From CAVPFA01 sp963703655 (GTDB lineage: Bacteria; Actinomycetota; Acidimicrobiia; Acidimicrobiales; Bog-793), in assembly GCA_963703655.1 (NCBI GenBank), contig CAVPFA010000005.1:248001-312000 (forward strand): a stretch of 64,000 nt of DNA. Reading direction: 5' to 3'. Below, in pieces: positions 7,902 through 16,826 of the stretch (position 1 is the stretch's first letter; the number at the start of each line of letters is the position of its first letter). Below the pieces are notes generated by a model that saw only the letters and a list, made by a program, of their open reading frames with translations, was not told the origin of the DNA and did not search any database. The position numbers and the translations under genes are program-made.

Positions 7902-8789
7902 ATGACGCGCGTACCCGTGTCGCTCACCTTGTTCACCACGTGTAAGCCCTTCACAGGCCTCCATTCGGTGATCCAACGCAACGCGGTCACGAGCTGGCTC
8001 GCCCTCGATCCGAGCCCCGAGGTTCTCCTGATCGGCGACGACGAGGGGACAGCGGATGCAGCGGCGGAGCTCGGGGTCACCCACGTCGGCTCGCCACTCA
8101 CGAACGAGTTCGGTACCCCTCTGGTCTCGGATCTTTTCGAGCGCGCACACGAACTGGGCCATGGTCTCGTGCTGGTGTTCTTGAATGCCGACATCCTCCT
8201 TCCCGCGTATTGGACTGAGGCGGTCGAGCGTGTCGCTCAACAATTCGACCGCTTCCTTGTCGTCGGGCGCCGCCTCGACGTGGACGTGACCCAACCCATT
8301 GACTTCACCGACGCCTGCTGGTCGAGTCAGCTCAGCTCGAGGGCGCTCGAGAACGGTCACGAGCGGGGTGATCTGTGCATCGATTGGTTCGCGTTCTCGC
8401 CGTCACTGTTCCGTGACCTTCCGCCGTTCGCGATCGGACGGACGCGCTACGACACCTGGCTCGTCTGGCAAGCTGCCCAGGAGGGGGCGACAGTCGTCGA
8501 CGCCTCCGCGTTCGTCAAAGTGCTTCATCAGAATCACGACTACGGGCACGTGGGCGGGAGCATCGGGGCGTGGGAGGGCCCCGAGGCTCGACGTGCCGGT
8601 GAGCTCATCGGGCACTGGCGCCACGCACACTCGATCGCACATGCAAAGGTCGCGCTCACTGCAAGCGGTGACCTCGTTCCTGCCAACTCGATTCGCCACC
8701 GCCTCGCTCGTCCCAAACGCACGGTCAGCCACTACCTCCGCTTCACTCGGCCACTTCGCCGCCGCCTCAGCTCCCGGCGCAGCAGCTGA
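7902..8789 (+). CDS. Putative glycosyltransferase-like protein of the surface polysaccharide locus
   Basis: 295 residues from ATG 7902, which has GAGGCGG just upstream. The N-terminus (VSLTLFTTCKPFTGLHSVIQ) followed by a nucleotide-fold-like alternation and the segment LVLVFLNADILLP suggests a GT-A fold with an NAD (DxD-like) motif. A later CIDWFAFSPSLF and DTWLVWQA resemble the acceptor side of related proteins. There is no transmembrane segment. I cannot place it in a named family. Its position between the sugar-1-phosphate transferase and a methyltransferase makes a transferase role plausible. Confidence 0.65.
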   Translation: MTRVPVSLTLFTTCKPFTGLHSVIQRNAVTSWLALDPSPEVLLIGDDEGTADAAAELGVTHVGSPLTNEFGTPLVSDLFERAHELGHGLVLVFLNADILLPAYWTEAVERVAQQFDRFLVVGRRLDVDVTQPIDFTDACWSSQLSSRALENGHERGDLCIDWFAFSPSLFRDLPPFAIGRTRYDTWLVWQAAQEGATVVDASAFVKVLHQNHDYGHVGGSIGAWEGPEARRAGELIGHWRHAHSIAHAKVALTASGDLVPANSIRHRLARPKRTVSHYLRFTRPLRRRLSSRRSS

Positions 8790-8854
8790 TGGCTTCGCGT
8801 GAGCATCTGACCACAAGGGGCGGCGGTCTTCCACAACCGTCCTAGACTTCGGAC

Positions 8855-9703
8855 ATGCCCAGGGTCGCTGGTGACTTCGAACATGCTCCGATCGAAGCGG
8901 TTCAGAACTACTGGAACCGCCGGCCTTGCAACATACGACACTCGCCTCGGCCAGTCGGCACCCAGGAATATTTCGACGAGGTCGAGGAGCGCAAGTACTT
9001 TGTCGAGGCCCATATCCCAGCGTTCGCTGATTTCGGACGCTGGAAGGGCAAGCGGGTACTCGAGATCGGTTGTGGAATCGGTACCGACACGATCAACTTC
9101 GCTCGCGCTGGCGCGCAAGTGACGGCGGTCGATCTTTCGCAAGCTTCCCTCGACGTGGCGAGATGCCGGGCAGAGGTGTTCGGTCTCTCCGACCGCATCA
9201 CCTTCCTCCTCTCGAACGCCGAGACTCTCGATGGAGTGCCGGTCGAGCAAGGTTACGACCTCATCTACAGCTTCGGCGTGATCCACCACACGCCGCATCC
9301 AAAGCGGGTGCTCGAGCAGGCCCGGAGGCGGATAGGCCCGGGAGGTGTCGTCAAGGTCATGGTTTATTACCGCAATTCATGGAAGGTCGGTGAGATCGTC
9401 CTCGGCTACGGTAAGGGACGTTTCTGGGATCTCGACGCCCTTGTGGCGCGCCATTCCGAGGCGCAGACTGGCTGCCCCGTCACGTTCACATATACCAAGA
9501 AAACAGTCGAACAGCTGTTCAAGAGCACAGGTTTCCGGGTCGACAAGATCGAGATCGATCACATCTTCCCCTATCGAGTGACGGACTATGTCGAGTATCG
9601 ATACGTCAAGCGATTCCCTTTCAATGTGCTCCCCGAACCGGCAAACAGGGCGCTCGAGCACAAGCTCGGCTGGCATTTGTGCGTGACGGCATCGGGCATC
9701 TGA
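8855..9703 (+). CDS. Class I SAM-dependent methyltransferase
   Basis: 282 residues. Motif I VLEIGCGIGTDTINFARAGA near residues 66-85, motif II VTAVDLSQASL, and the post-II FSFGVIHHTPHP-type region (read IYSFGVIHHTPHPKRVLEQA) mark a Methyltransf_11/25-like enzyme. The C-terminal ~100 residues are a lid or substrate domain without a clear match. In this setting it most likely methylates a sugar or lipid-linked intermediate of the polysaccharide, which is inference from neighbours only. Confidence 0.82.
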   Translation: MPRVAGDFEHAPIEAVQNYWNRRPCNIRHSPRPVGTQEYFDEVEERKYFVEAHIPAFADFGRWKGKRVLEIGCGIGTDTINFARAGAQVTAVDLSQASLDVARCRAEVFGLSDRITFLLSNAETLDGVPVEQGYDLIYSFGVIHHTPHPKRVLEQARRRIGPGGVVKVMVYYRNSWKVGEIVLGYGKGRFWDLDALVARHSEAQTGCPVTFTYTKKTVEQLFKSTGFRVDKIEIDHIFPYRVTDYVEYRYVKRFPFNVLPEPANRALEHKLGWHLCVTASGI

Positions 9704-9734
9704 GCGCGGACCGATCTCATCGCCGGGAGGCCTG

Positions 9735-11074
9735 ATGCGACTCGCTGTCGTAGGACTTGGCAAGCTCGGCTGCCCCTTTGCGGCGCTGCTTGCGGCAAAG
9801 GGTCACGATGTCGTCGGCGCCGACCTGAACGCTCGCTTCGTGGAGCTCGTCAATCGAGGCGAGCCGTCGATAGAAGAGACTGGCCTTCGCTCTTTGATGC
9901 TCGAGGCGGCGACCCGGCTGAGCGCAACTACCGACGTCGAGGCCGCGGCGGCGCAAGCCGACGTCGTCTTCGTCGTCGTGCCGACTCCAAGTCTGCCCGA
10001 TGCTTCGTTCGACACCTCTTATGCCGTTTCGGCGTTCACGGCGGTCGGGACCGGCTTTCGCCGTGACCCTGATCGGCGACGGGTGGCCGTCCTTACCAGC
10101 ACGGTGCTCCCCGGTGCCACCGAGGGCCCAATACGGGCGGCGCTTGAAAATGCCTATGGGGAGCCCGTGGGCGACCGCGTGGGAGTGTGCTACAGCCCTG
10201 AAATTCATCGCGCTCGGAAACGTGATCGCGGATTTCGCGCGATCCGGACCTGATCCTCGTCGGAGAGTCCTCCCAATGGGCAGGAGAACTGGTCGGTGCT
10301 GTCCTCCAGGACATGACCGACAACAAGGCCGAGGTCCGCCGCATGAGCATCGTGGACGCCGAAGTGACGAAGATCGCAGTGAACACCTTCGTCACAACGA
10401 AGATCTCGTACGCCAACATGCTGGCCGAGATCTGCGAGCGACTGCCCGGAGCAGACGCGGCAGTGGTCGCGGCCACGGTGGGACTGGACTCGCGTATCGG
10501 CCGCGCCTACCTGAGACCGGCTACCGCGTACGGCGGTCCCTGCTTCCCTAGAGACAATGCCGCTCTCGCCGCTCTGGCACGCCAGGTGGGCACTAGAGCC
10601 GACATCGCCGAAGCGACCGACGCAGTGAACCGCCGGCAGGTGGAAGGCCTCGGCGAGAAGGTAGCGGGGCGGGTCCGACGCGGCGAAACGGTCGGGATCC
10701 TCGGCCTGTCCTACAAGCCCGGTACGAACGTCACGGACGAGTCGTTCGGTGTCCACCTCGGCGCATGGTTAGCCAAACGCGGCCTCGACGTCATCGCGTA
10801 CGACCCGGCCGGAGGTCCCGGGGCGACCAAGCAGCTCGGCGAGACCGTCCGGGTCGCCCAATCGGCTGAGAGCGTGCTCGAGCAGAGTCACGTGCTCGTC
10901 CTCACGACGCCCTGGCCCGAGTTCGCCGCCGTGGGCGCCGAGCTTGGGGCCCACGACCAGATCCACGATGTCTTCGACTGCTGGCGGCAGCTGAAGACAT
11001 CGGCTGGAGAGGGCGCCCGGATATGGCACGCGGGTGTCGGGTCATATCCCAGTGTTCCGGCGTCTGGCACCTAA
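9735..11074 (+). pseudogene. UDP-glucose/GDP-mannose dehydrogenase family gene with two frame changes (likely sequencing insertions)
   Basis: Reading 9735-10202, then 10204-10242, then 10244-11074 gives one continuous ~446-residue enzyme of normal family length. The N-terminal NAD domain has VVGLGKLGCPFAALLAAKGH; the catalytic middle has STVLPGATEG, then CYSPE + FIALGNVIADFAR + PDLILVGESS across the two breaks, then AVNTFVTTKISYANMLAEIC and the catalytic-cysteine motif GGPCFPRDN; the C-terminus has GLSYKPGTNVTDES. It would oxidise a UDP-sugar or GDP-mannose to the uronic acid. Each break is explained by one extra base (near 10201-10203 and 10243). The ribosome-binding site is GGGAGG before ATG 9735. 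As sequenced the protein is truncated; I think it is intact in the organism. Confidence 0.85.
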
Positions 11075-11125
11075 GCTTCGACCCGCAGGCGCCCGTATTA
11101 TGGCGCCGGCGAACGGAGGGCTCAC

Positions 11126-12146
11126 ATGGGCGAACCACTGGACACAAACGGGCTTGCCGTCGTAGCAGGCGCGGGAGGCTTCATCGGGGGTCATCTCGTC
11201 GCTGGGCTGCTCGAGCGCGGCTTCTCGGATGTACGCGCGGTCGACCTGAAGCCGATCGGTCAGTGGTACCAGCGTCCGGCGGGCGTGGACTACGTCCAAA
11301 CGGATCTGCGAATCGCCTCCGAGTGCCACCGCGTGGCAAGCGGGGCGAAGTACGTATTCTGTCTCGCGGCCGACATGGGCGGCATGGGGTTTATCGAGTA
11401 TCACAAGGCCGACTGCATGCTGTCGGTTCTCATCAGCACTCACCTGCTGCTGGCGGCACGTGACGCGGGAGCGGATCGTTTCTTCTTCTCGTCCTCCGCC
11501 TGCGTCTACAACGCCGATCGCCGAGCGCGACACCGACGTGCGGGCGCTCCGCGAAGAAGATGCCTATCCCACGCTCGCCGAGGACGGCTACGGCTGGGAG
11601 AAGCTGTTCTCCGAGCGGATGTGCCGCCACTTCAACGACGAGTTCGGTCTGACGACCCGCGTGGCCCGGTACCACAACGTCTATGGGCCGCAGGGCACCT
11701 GGGATGGCGGGCGCGAGAAGGCCCCAGCGGCAGTGTGCCGGAAGGTGGCGCAAGCTGTCTTGTCGGGTGGGAAGGAGATCGAGATCTGGGGCGACGGCAA
11801 CCAGACACGGAGCTTCATGTACGTCGACGATTGCGTTGAGGGGTCGCTTCGGATCATGTCCGGCGACACGCCCGAACCGCTGAATCTCGGAAGCGACCGC
11901 CTCGTAACGATAAATCAGCTCGTCGACCTCGTCGAGGACATCGCTGAAGTCAAGCTGCGTCGTACCTACAACCTGGCGGCGCCCCAGGGCGTGCGCGGCC
12001 GGAACAGCGACAATACCCGCCTCGAGGCCGCAATCGGCTGGGTACCGGGCATCTCTCTCGAGGACGGTCTCGAACGCACCTACCGGTGGATCTACGATGA
12101 GCTCGCCAGCGGCCGTCACGACGCCAGCATGCGGGTAACGGTCTGA
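11126..12146 (+). pseudogene. NAD-dependent sugar epimerase resembling GDP-mannose 3,5-epimerase, one frame change
   Basis: Short-chain dehydrogenase with AGAGGFIGGHLVAGLLERGF at the start and AADMGGMGFIEYHKA, a segment typical of GDP-mannose 3,5-epimerases. After SSACVYN (about 11512) the frame changes by one extra base near 11513 and continues as PIAERDTDVRALREEDAYP, then the catalytic DGYGWEKLFSERM (YxxxK), ARYHNVYGPQGTW, REKAPAAVCRKV and VRGRNSDNTRLEAAIGW. The joined protein is about 340 residues, normal for the family. The ribosome-binding site GGAGGG precedes ATG 11126. It follows the dehydrogenase by about 50 bases. The activity is probably sugar-nucleotide epimerisation for the polysaccharide; the exact substrate is uncertain. 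Confidence 0.82.
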
Positions 12147-12147
12147 A

Positions 12148-13131
12148 TTGGGCCTTGATGAGCGCGGCGGCGTGAGCGCGATGCGAACCATCGCCTCACG
12201 GGCACTCACCAATGCGCTTTCCAGGATCGCGCCTCCCGTCGGGCTCGATCCAGTGCCCGGGTGGCACTTTGGCGATCCGGAGCACCGCACGGTGTCGATG
12301 GGGGTACGACTCGGAATCTTCCAGGCACTCCGTCGTGCTGGGCTTCAAGTGACTGTTCGAGCACGCTGGCGCGACGACACCTCAGTGGAGGTGATCCTGC
12401 CGTCAGACTTCGGCCGGTGCCTGTGGGTCGCGGGGTGCTTCGAGCCCAACGAGACCGCGTTCCTGGCCTCGGTGCTTCGGCCCGGAATGACCTTCGTCGA
12501 CGTCGGAGCCAATATCGGCCTGTACACCCTCCTCGCCGCACCTCTGATCACTGCAAAGGGGACCCTGGTAGCCATTGAGCCCAGTCCGCGCGAATTGGGG
12601 TCACTGCGTCGCAACCTCGTCGATAATGGGCGTCTCGGCGTCCGCGTCCGCACCGAGGCCCTCGCGGGTGCCGGCGGCACAGCGACTCTCAAAGTGACCG
12701 ATTCAAGTCACGCCGGTCAGAACACGCTCGGAGCGCCCGTATACCCGTCCACGAGAGTCATCGACGAGATCGAGGTACGCGTCACAACCTTCGACCGTCT
12801 CGTCGAAGAGGAGGGTCTCGAACGCCTGGACGTTGTGAAGATCGACGTCGAGGGGGCCGAGCAGCTCGTGCTCGAGGGAGCGGAAGCCTCGCTTCGCCGC
12901 TTCCGGCCGCTGGTAATGCTGGAGCTCCAGGATCCGTCGCTCCGTCGGCTCGGCTCGAGCGCTGCGAAGGTAGTTTCGCTACTCGAGACCCTCGACTACA
13001 GGGTCGTCGAATACTCCGAGACAACCGGGAAGCCGCTGCTTGCTGACGCCCGAGTCGTCGTCGACAACCCCAAGGCGAGCAGCCCGAATGTCGTAGCCTG
13101 TCCCATCGAGCGTCTCAACAAGCTCGAGTAA
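12148..13131 (+). CDS. FkbM family SAM-dependent methyltransferase
   Basis: About 327 residues from TTG 12148, or 316 from ATG 12181; neither has a strong ribosome-binding site, and TTG 12148 nearly abuts the previous stop. The core reads RPGMTFVDVGANIGLYTLLA (motif I), VAIEPSPRELGSLRRNL, and the FkbM C-terminal signature LDVVKIDVEGAEQLVLEGA. FkbM proteins O-methylate sugars and polyketides. Here a sugar hydroxyl is the probable target given the flanking sugar-nucleotide genes. Confidence 0.85.
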   Translation: MGLDERGGVSAMRTIASRALTNALSRIAPPVGLDPVPGWHFGDPEHRTVSMGVRLGIFQALRRAGLQVTVRARWRDDTSVEVILPSDFGRCLWVAGCFEPNETAFLASVLRPGMTFVDVGANIGLYTLLAAPLITAKGTLVAIEPSPRELGSLRRNLVDNGRLGVRVRTEALAGAGGTATLKVTDSSHAGQNTLGAPVYPSTRVIDEIEVRVTTFDRLVEEEGLERLDVVKIDVEGAEQLVLEGAEASLRRFRPLVMLELQDPSLRRLGSSAAKVVSLLETLDYRVVEYSETTGKPLLADARVVVDNPKASSPNVVACPIERLNKLE

Positions 13132-13136
13132 GCGCT

Positions 13137-13901
13137 TCAGCCCAGCTCCGACAGATATCTCGATTGCACATCGGGAATGTCCGTCGTGAGAAGGGGGTTC
13201 TCGAGCGGGGTCCGTGACCCGACAAAGATCGCCCGGGTATTCTCCGTCGGTCGAACGTCCCGGTGAAGCTCGCTCCAGAGTAAAGGGAATTCTCCGTGGT
13301 CCGGCTGGGTAATTGGGAGGTATCCGTGTCCCCACAATTCTCGGACCCGCCGAAGAACCCACGGTCGAGTCGGGCGGCAGCCACGTCCCGAGCTCGATTG
13401 ATTCCTGACAGCCAGCTGTTCCTGCGCGATATTGACGTCCTCGGTCTCTCCCGGAGTGCAACACGTCTCGAGGAGTATCACTGAGGAGACCTGTGCGAGC
13501 CCACTAAGCGCCGCCTCCGGGTTCGACAGGTGATAAAGAGTCCCGTAGCAAAAGACGACGTCGAACATCCCTGCCGCCGTGATCTCGTCCGTCCTCTCCA
13601 GGTCGAGACAGGCAGCCTCTCGGGTTGGATGGCGGCGCCGTATCTCAGCAACGTTTTCATGACGCGAGTCGGTCGATAGCACAGAGCACCCTCGGCCAAG
13701 AAAGAACCCCGACAGAAGTCCGATCCCCGCACCGACTTCCAGAACCCGCCTTTCGTCGAGCGCCAACCCCAAACTCCCGAGATGCTCGAGGCGAGCAGCA
13801 TTTATAGCCTTCGCCTCCGGTGTGAGAAAGACTTGAAAGGGATTTCGGTGAATGGCAACTCGCTGTCGGATATTTGATGGTCGGAGGTCCGATAGCTTCA
13901 T
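13137..13901 (-). CDS. Class I SAM-dependent methyltransferase
   Basis: 254 residues. VLEVGAGIGLLSGFFLGRGC (motif I) and VLSTDSRHENV (motif II), then FDVVFCYGTLYHLSNPEAAL, define a Methyltransf_23/25-like fold. The C-terminus contains SSSGRGCRPTRPWVLRRV and TRAIFVGSRTPLENP, a pattern seen in methyltransferases of glycan clusters in which the final strand reads R.IF.G.R. The stop lies six bases after the convergent FkbM stop. Substrate unknown. Confidence 0.8.
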   Translation of the reverse strand: MKLSDLRPSNIRQRVAIHRNPFQVFLTPEAKAINAARLEHLGSLGLALDERRVLEVGAGIGLLSGFFLGRGCSVLSTDSRHENVAEIRRRHPTREAACLDLERTDEITAAGMFDVVFCYGTLYHLSNPEAALSGLAQVSSVILLETCCTPGETEDVNIAQEQLAVRNQSSSGRGCRPTRPWVLRRVRELWGHGYLPITQPDHGEFPLLWSELHRDVRPTENTRAIFVGSRTPLENPLLTTDIPDVQSRYLSELG

Positions 13902-13991
13902 CAGACGAGGCTACTTGTCGGACTCATCGGAGCACTTTGAGCTCGTCCGCAGTGTCGGCGAGCGAACGAGTCGATAGGTCGCGTGAGCGAC

Positions 13992-15170
13992 TCACCTCGG
14001 ACGCGATTCGACGACCTCGTCGTCGATGAGCCCCCATCCCGCGCTGTTTAGCACGATCGCTGTGCCAGTCGAACGGTGACGGGCAAATCGACGCTTCTCG
14101 CGCCTCAGATCCGCCGCCGAGAGAGTCTTCAAACCCTTTGATGCGACCTTCGCCATGTGCTCACCGTGCCCCTCGGGAGTCCAGCCCGATCCCTTGCCGT
14201 GCTCCATATGAAAGACGACACATGGCGGCTCCAGCTCCACGAAGCGAAAACCAGAACCGTGCGCCTGATGCAAGAAGACAGTGTCAAGGTGCCACGAGTG
14301 CACGACCCACTCGGGGTAACCACGGAGAAGCTCCCAGTCGCTCCTCGCCAACAAGGTGAAATCACCGCTCGCGTTGACGTGGAGCTTGGGGAGGCTCGCG
14401 ACGGCGTACAAGGCGTCGAGGCGGTCCGTCGTCCAGCTCGCGAGCTCGGATGGTGTCCGAGGCCGCTGGCCGTTCTGGGAGGTCGGACGTGCTGGACGTG
14501 CCGGCGCTTTGCGCCCACCCATTCGAGTCCTGACAGCCCGCAGTCCGCGATGGAATTCGTACGATCCCAAATCGTTGAGCGACTGGTAGATCGGAAGCGC
14601 TCGCCCGGATCCCGGATAGTAGAGCCCGTCGCGACGCGCGTAGCGGATCGGATGATCACGGCAGAACTTCAATGCCTCAGCGACGTCGGCAAGGGGTGGA
14701 AACGGGAACTCGACGTCATACCGGTCAGCCCGCCAAACCGCGCCCGACCCGATACCGCCGGAGGCAGCGGCGAAAAGCTCGTCGGTCAACAACACGTCGA
14801 TGTTGGTCGCGAGCACCGCGTCCGCTGTCGAGCGCCGAATACCGACGTTCTTGGCCAGCATCTGCAACATCGGCATGGTCGACTCGCCGACGAGGCGCCG
14901 GTGAACCTGGGCTGGCACGGTGAGGACTCTTGCAACGAGGCGGCTTCCGACAAGCGGCCACTTGAGTACATCGGAGAGAGGCGCCCGGTCCTCGGGAGGA
15001 TTCCACTCCACCATCACAAGCTCGACGTCGACCTCGTGACGCTCCGCATGCCAGGCGAGCCCGTCCACAAACCACTGCATCCGCTCGTTCAGGTTGCCGC
15101 CGTGGTCGTCATTGCGCGATGTCGCGACCACGCTCAGGACTGGTGTCACGCGAGTTCCGTCACCCGACAC
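13992..15170 (-). CDS. Putative glycosyltransferase of the surface polysaccharide locus
   Basis: 392 residues. The N-terminal TPVLSVVATSRNDDHGGNLN is a typical GT-A opening strand; ELVMVEWNPPEDRAPL and NVGIRRSTADAVLATNIDVL resemble GT2-like folds in which NID would take the DxD place. There is a Pro/Arg-rich linker at about 215-245, then KLHVNASGDFTLLARSDWEL and a C-terminal CVVFHMEHGKGSGWTPEG. The NASGDF.LL.R..W...GY...  pattern, followed by HLDT, recurs in proteins of bacterial polysaccharide loci annotated only as hypothetical or glycosyltransferase. There are no transmembrane segments. Function inferred from fold hints and context. Confidence 0.65.
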   Translation of the reverse strand: MSGDGTRVTPVLSVVATSRNDDHGGNLNERMQWFVDGLAWHAERHEVDVELVMVEWNPPEDRAPLSDVLKWPLVGSRLVARVLTVPAQVHRRLVGESTMPMLQMLAKNVGIRRSTADAVLATNIDVLLTDELFAAASGGIGSGAVWRADRYDVEFPFPPLADVAEALKFCRDHPIRYARRDGLYYPGSGRALPIYQSLNDLGSYEFHRGLRAVRTRMGGRKAPARPARPTSQNGQRPRTPSELASWTTDRLDALYAVASLPKLHVNASGDFTLLARSDWELLRGYPEWVVHSWHLDTVFLHQAHGSGFRFVELEPPCVVFHMEHGKGSGWTPEGHGEHMAKVASKGLKTLSAADLRREKRRFARHRSTGTAIVLNSAGWGLIDDEVVESRPR

Positions 15171-15271
15171 ATCGGCAACCTCCTTTTGGCCTCAAGCTTG
15201 CCAGGAAGCCAAGGCGCCGCTGACGATACCCCTGGATGGCCGGGATCCCGCCGGAATGTTCCCCAGGAGTG

Positions 15272-15287
15272 CCACGATGTGTCGTGG
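15272..15287. promoter_or_regulatory. Small inverted repeat in the divergent region upstream of the flippase
   Basis: CCACGA (15272-15277) and TCGTGG (15282-15287) flank a four-base spacer in the 195-bp divergent region 15171-15365. An AGGAG followed by ATG 15278 opens a 30-codon frame whose TGA overlaps the flippase TTG start, so the hairpin could affect a short coupled leader. Only the symmetry is seen; regulation is speculative. Confidence 0.3.
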
Positions 15288-15365
15288 TGAACGGGTGGAA
15301 TTCAATATCGGCCTCGGCCTCGAATCCGATCACGCTACAGAATCGGTCGTGAGCGAGATCACGAT

Positions 15366-16826
15366 TTGACCGATTCTCGTAATCAGACGCTCCGAATCGC
15401 ATACGGCACCTCTGCCCGCCTCATAGGTAGAACGCTCGGTGCTCTGGTCACGCTCGTCGCGCTGCGCGAAGCGACGCGCTACTTCGATCCACTCCAGTGG
15501 GGGGAGATTACGGCAGCTCTGTCTTGGTTCGGGATCTTCTCTTATCTCGGGAGTCCAGGAGTGGCGACCCTCGCCATGCGAGAAGTCGCGAGACCTGACG
15601 CTGATGCCGGTTCGGTCTTCGGTCGGGCAATCACGGCGACCGTCCTCGTTTCTTTGGGCTCGATTCTCGCCGCCGCGGCTATCGGGCTACTCGTTTATCA
15701 CGGTAGGAGCACGGTGCTCGCCATGGTCTTGATTCTCGTCCTTGGCATACCGTTCACGGGTTTGTTTCTGATAAGTGGCTCAATTCTGGCAGGACGGGGG
15801 CGCAGCGACTTGCGCGCGGTTCTCGACGTGACCTCGAGCATCTTGTTGCTGACGGCAACCTTCATCGTCGTCGACGGCCACCTTCGAGAGCGCGGCTACG
15901 CCGTCGCCTATCTCGGGTACCTCGCCGCAGCAGGCGTCGGAGCGGTAGCAATGGCGACGCTCTTCCTCCGGCCTCGGTTCCGACGCCGTCGGACTGGTGT
16001 CGTCCAGATGCTTCGAGCGTCATTGCCTCTGGGCCAAATCGACATTTTCGCTATCGTCTACGCACGCGCCGACAGCGTCATGCTCTACTTCATCAGCGGT
16101 AGCCGCGCCGTTGGACTGTACGGGGTCGCGTTCCAGGTCGCCACCTTCCTCTTCTCGCTCCCGACGCTCCTGTCCAATGCCCTGCTGCCCGAGTTCATGA
16201 GTGCTAGCCCGGATCGACGTCATTTCCTAGCGAGGCGCGCTTTCGACGTGATCCTGACCGTCGCCTTCCCCCTGCCCTTGTTCGGAGCGCTGTTCGCGCG
16301 GCCCGTCATCATCTTGATCGCCAGAGGCAACTATGCGGGCGCAGGTCCGCTTCTAGCCATCTTGACGGGCGCGGCTGCGATCGCGCTCTTGAACGGATAC
16401 CTGTTCCAAATGGCAGTCTTCGCAGGAGCAGGAACGGGTCTTTGGCGCGCGATCGCGACGGTAACGGCCGTGAATCTGGTAGCCAACGCGGTCGCGGTCA
16501 GTCTTTGGGGCGCCACAGGAGCCGCCTCGGTAATGGTCCTGAGCGAAGCGACCGGCCTGGTCATGTACTGGCGGCTCTACCGGGCACACATGCCGAGCCC
16601 ACTGGGTCGACGGTACCCATTGTCGGTCCTCGTAGCTTCGGCCGGACTAGCCGGCTGCTCTTGGATTGCGCACGTCTACCTCGGGCTCGGCCCAGGGACC
16701 GGCATCGGCATACTTCCAAGAGCGGTCGCACTTGTCGCGGCCTATCTGGCACTGCTTTGGGTGATTTCCCAGGCTGCGCGCTACATGTCGATGAGGCGAC
16801 ACAAGGAGCCTGCGCCTCAAGGCTGA
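15366..16826 (+). CDS. Oligosaccharide flippase (Wzx/polysaccharide transporter family)
   Basis: 486 residues with about 12-14 hydrophobic helices spread along the whole length, the plan of the MOP-superfamily lipid-linked oligosaccharide flippases. Characteristic segments are ALSWFGIFSYLGSPGVATLA near the N-terminus and YARADSVMLYFISGSRAVGL, ALLPEFM in the middle. The start is TTG 15366, overlapping by two bases the stop of a possible 30-codon leader. It would move undecaprenyl-linked repeat units across the membrane for the Wzy-like protein at 4579-6540. It converges with and slightly overlaps the minus-strand GT2 gene. Confidence 0.85.
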   Translation: MTDSRNQTLRIAYGTSARLIGRTLGALVTLVALREATRYFDPLQWGEITAALSWFGIFSYLGSPGVATLAMREVARPDADAGSVFGRAITATVLVSLGSILAAAAIGLLVYHGRSTVLAMVLILVLGIPFTGLFLISGSILAGRGRSDLRAVLDVTSSILLLTATFIVVDGHLRERGYAVAYLGYLAAAGVGAVAMATLFLRPRFRRRRTGVVQMLRASLPLGQIDIFAIVYARADSVMLYFISGSRAVGLYGVAFQVATFLFSLPTLLSNALLPEFMSASPDRRHFLARRAFDVILTVAFPLPLFGALFARPVIILIARGNYAGAGPLLAILTGAAAIALLNGYLFQMAVFAGAGTGLWRAIATVTAVNLVANAVAVSLWGATGAASVMVLSEATGLVMYWRLYRAHMPSPLGRRYPLSVLVASAGLAGCSWIAHVYLGLGPGTGIGILPRAVALVAAYLALLWVISQAARYMSMRRHKEPAPQG

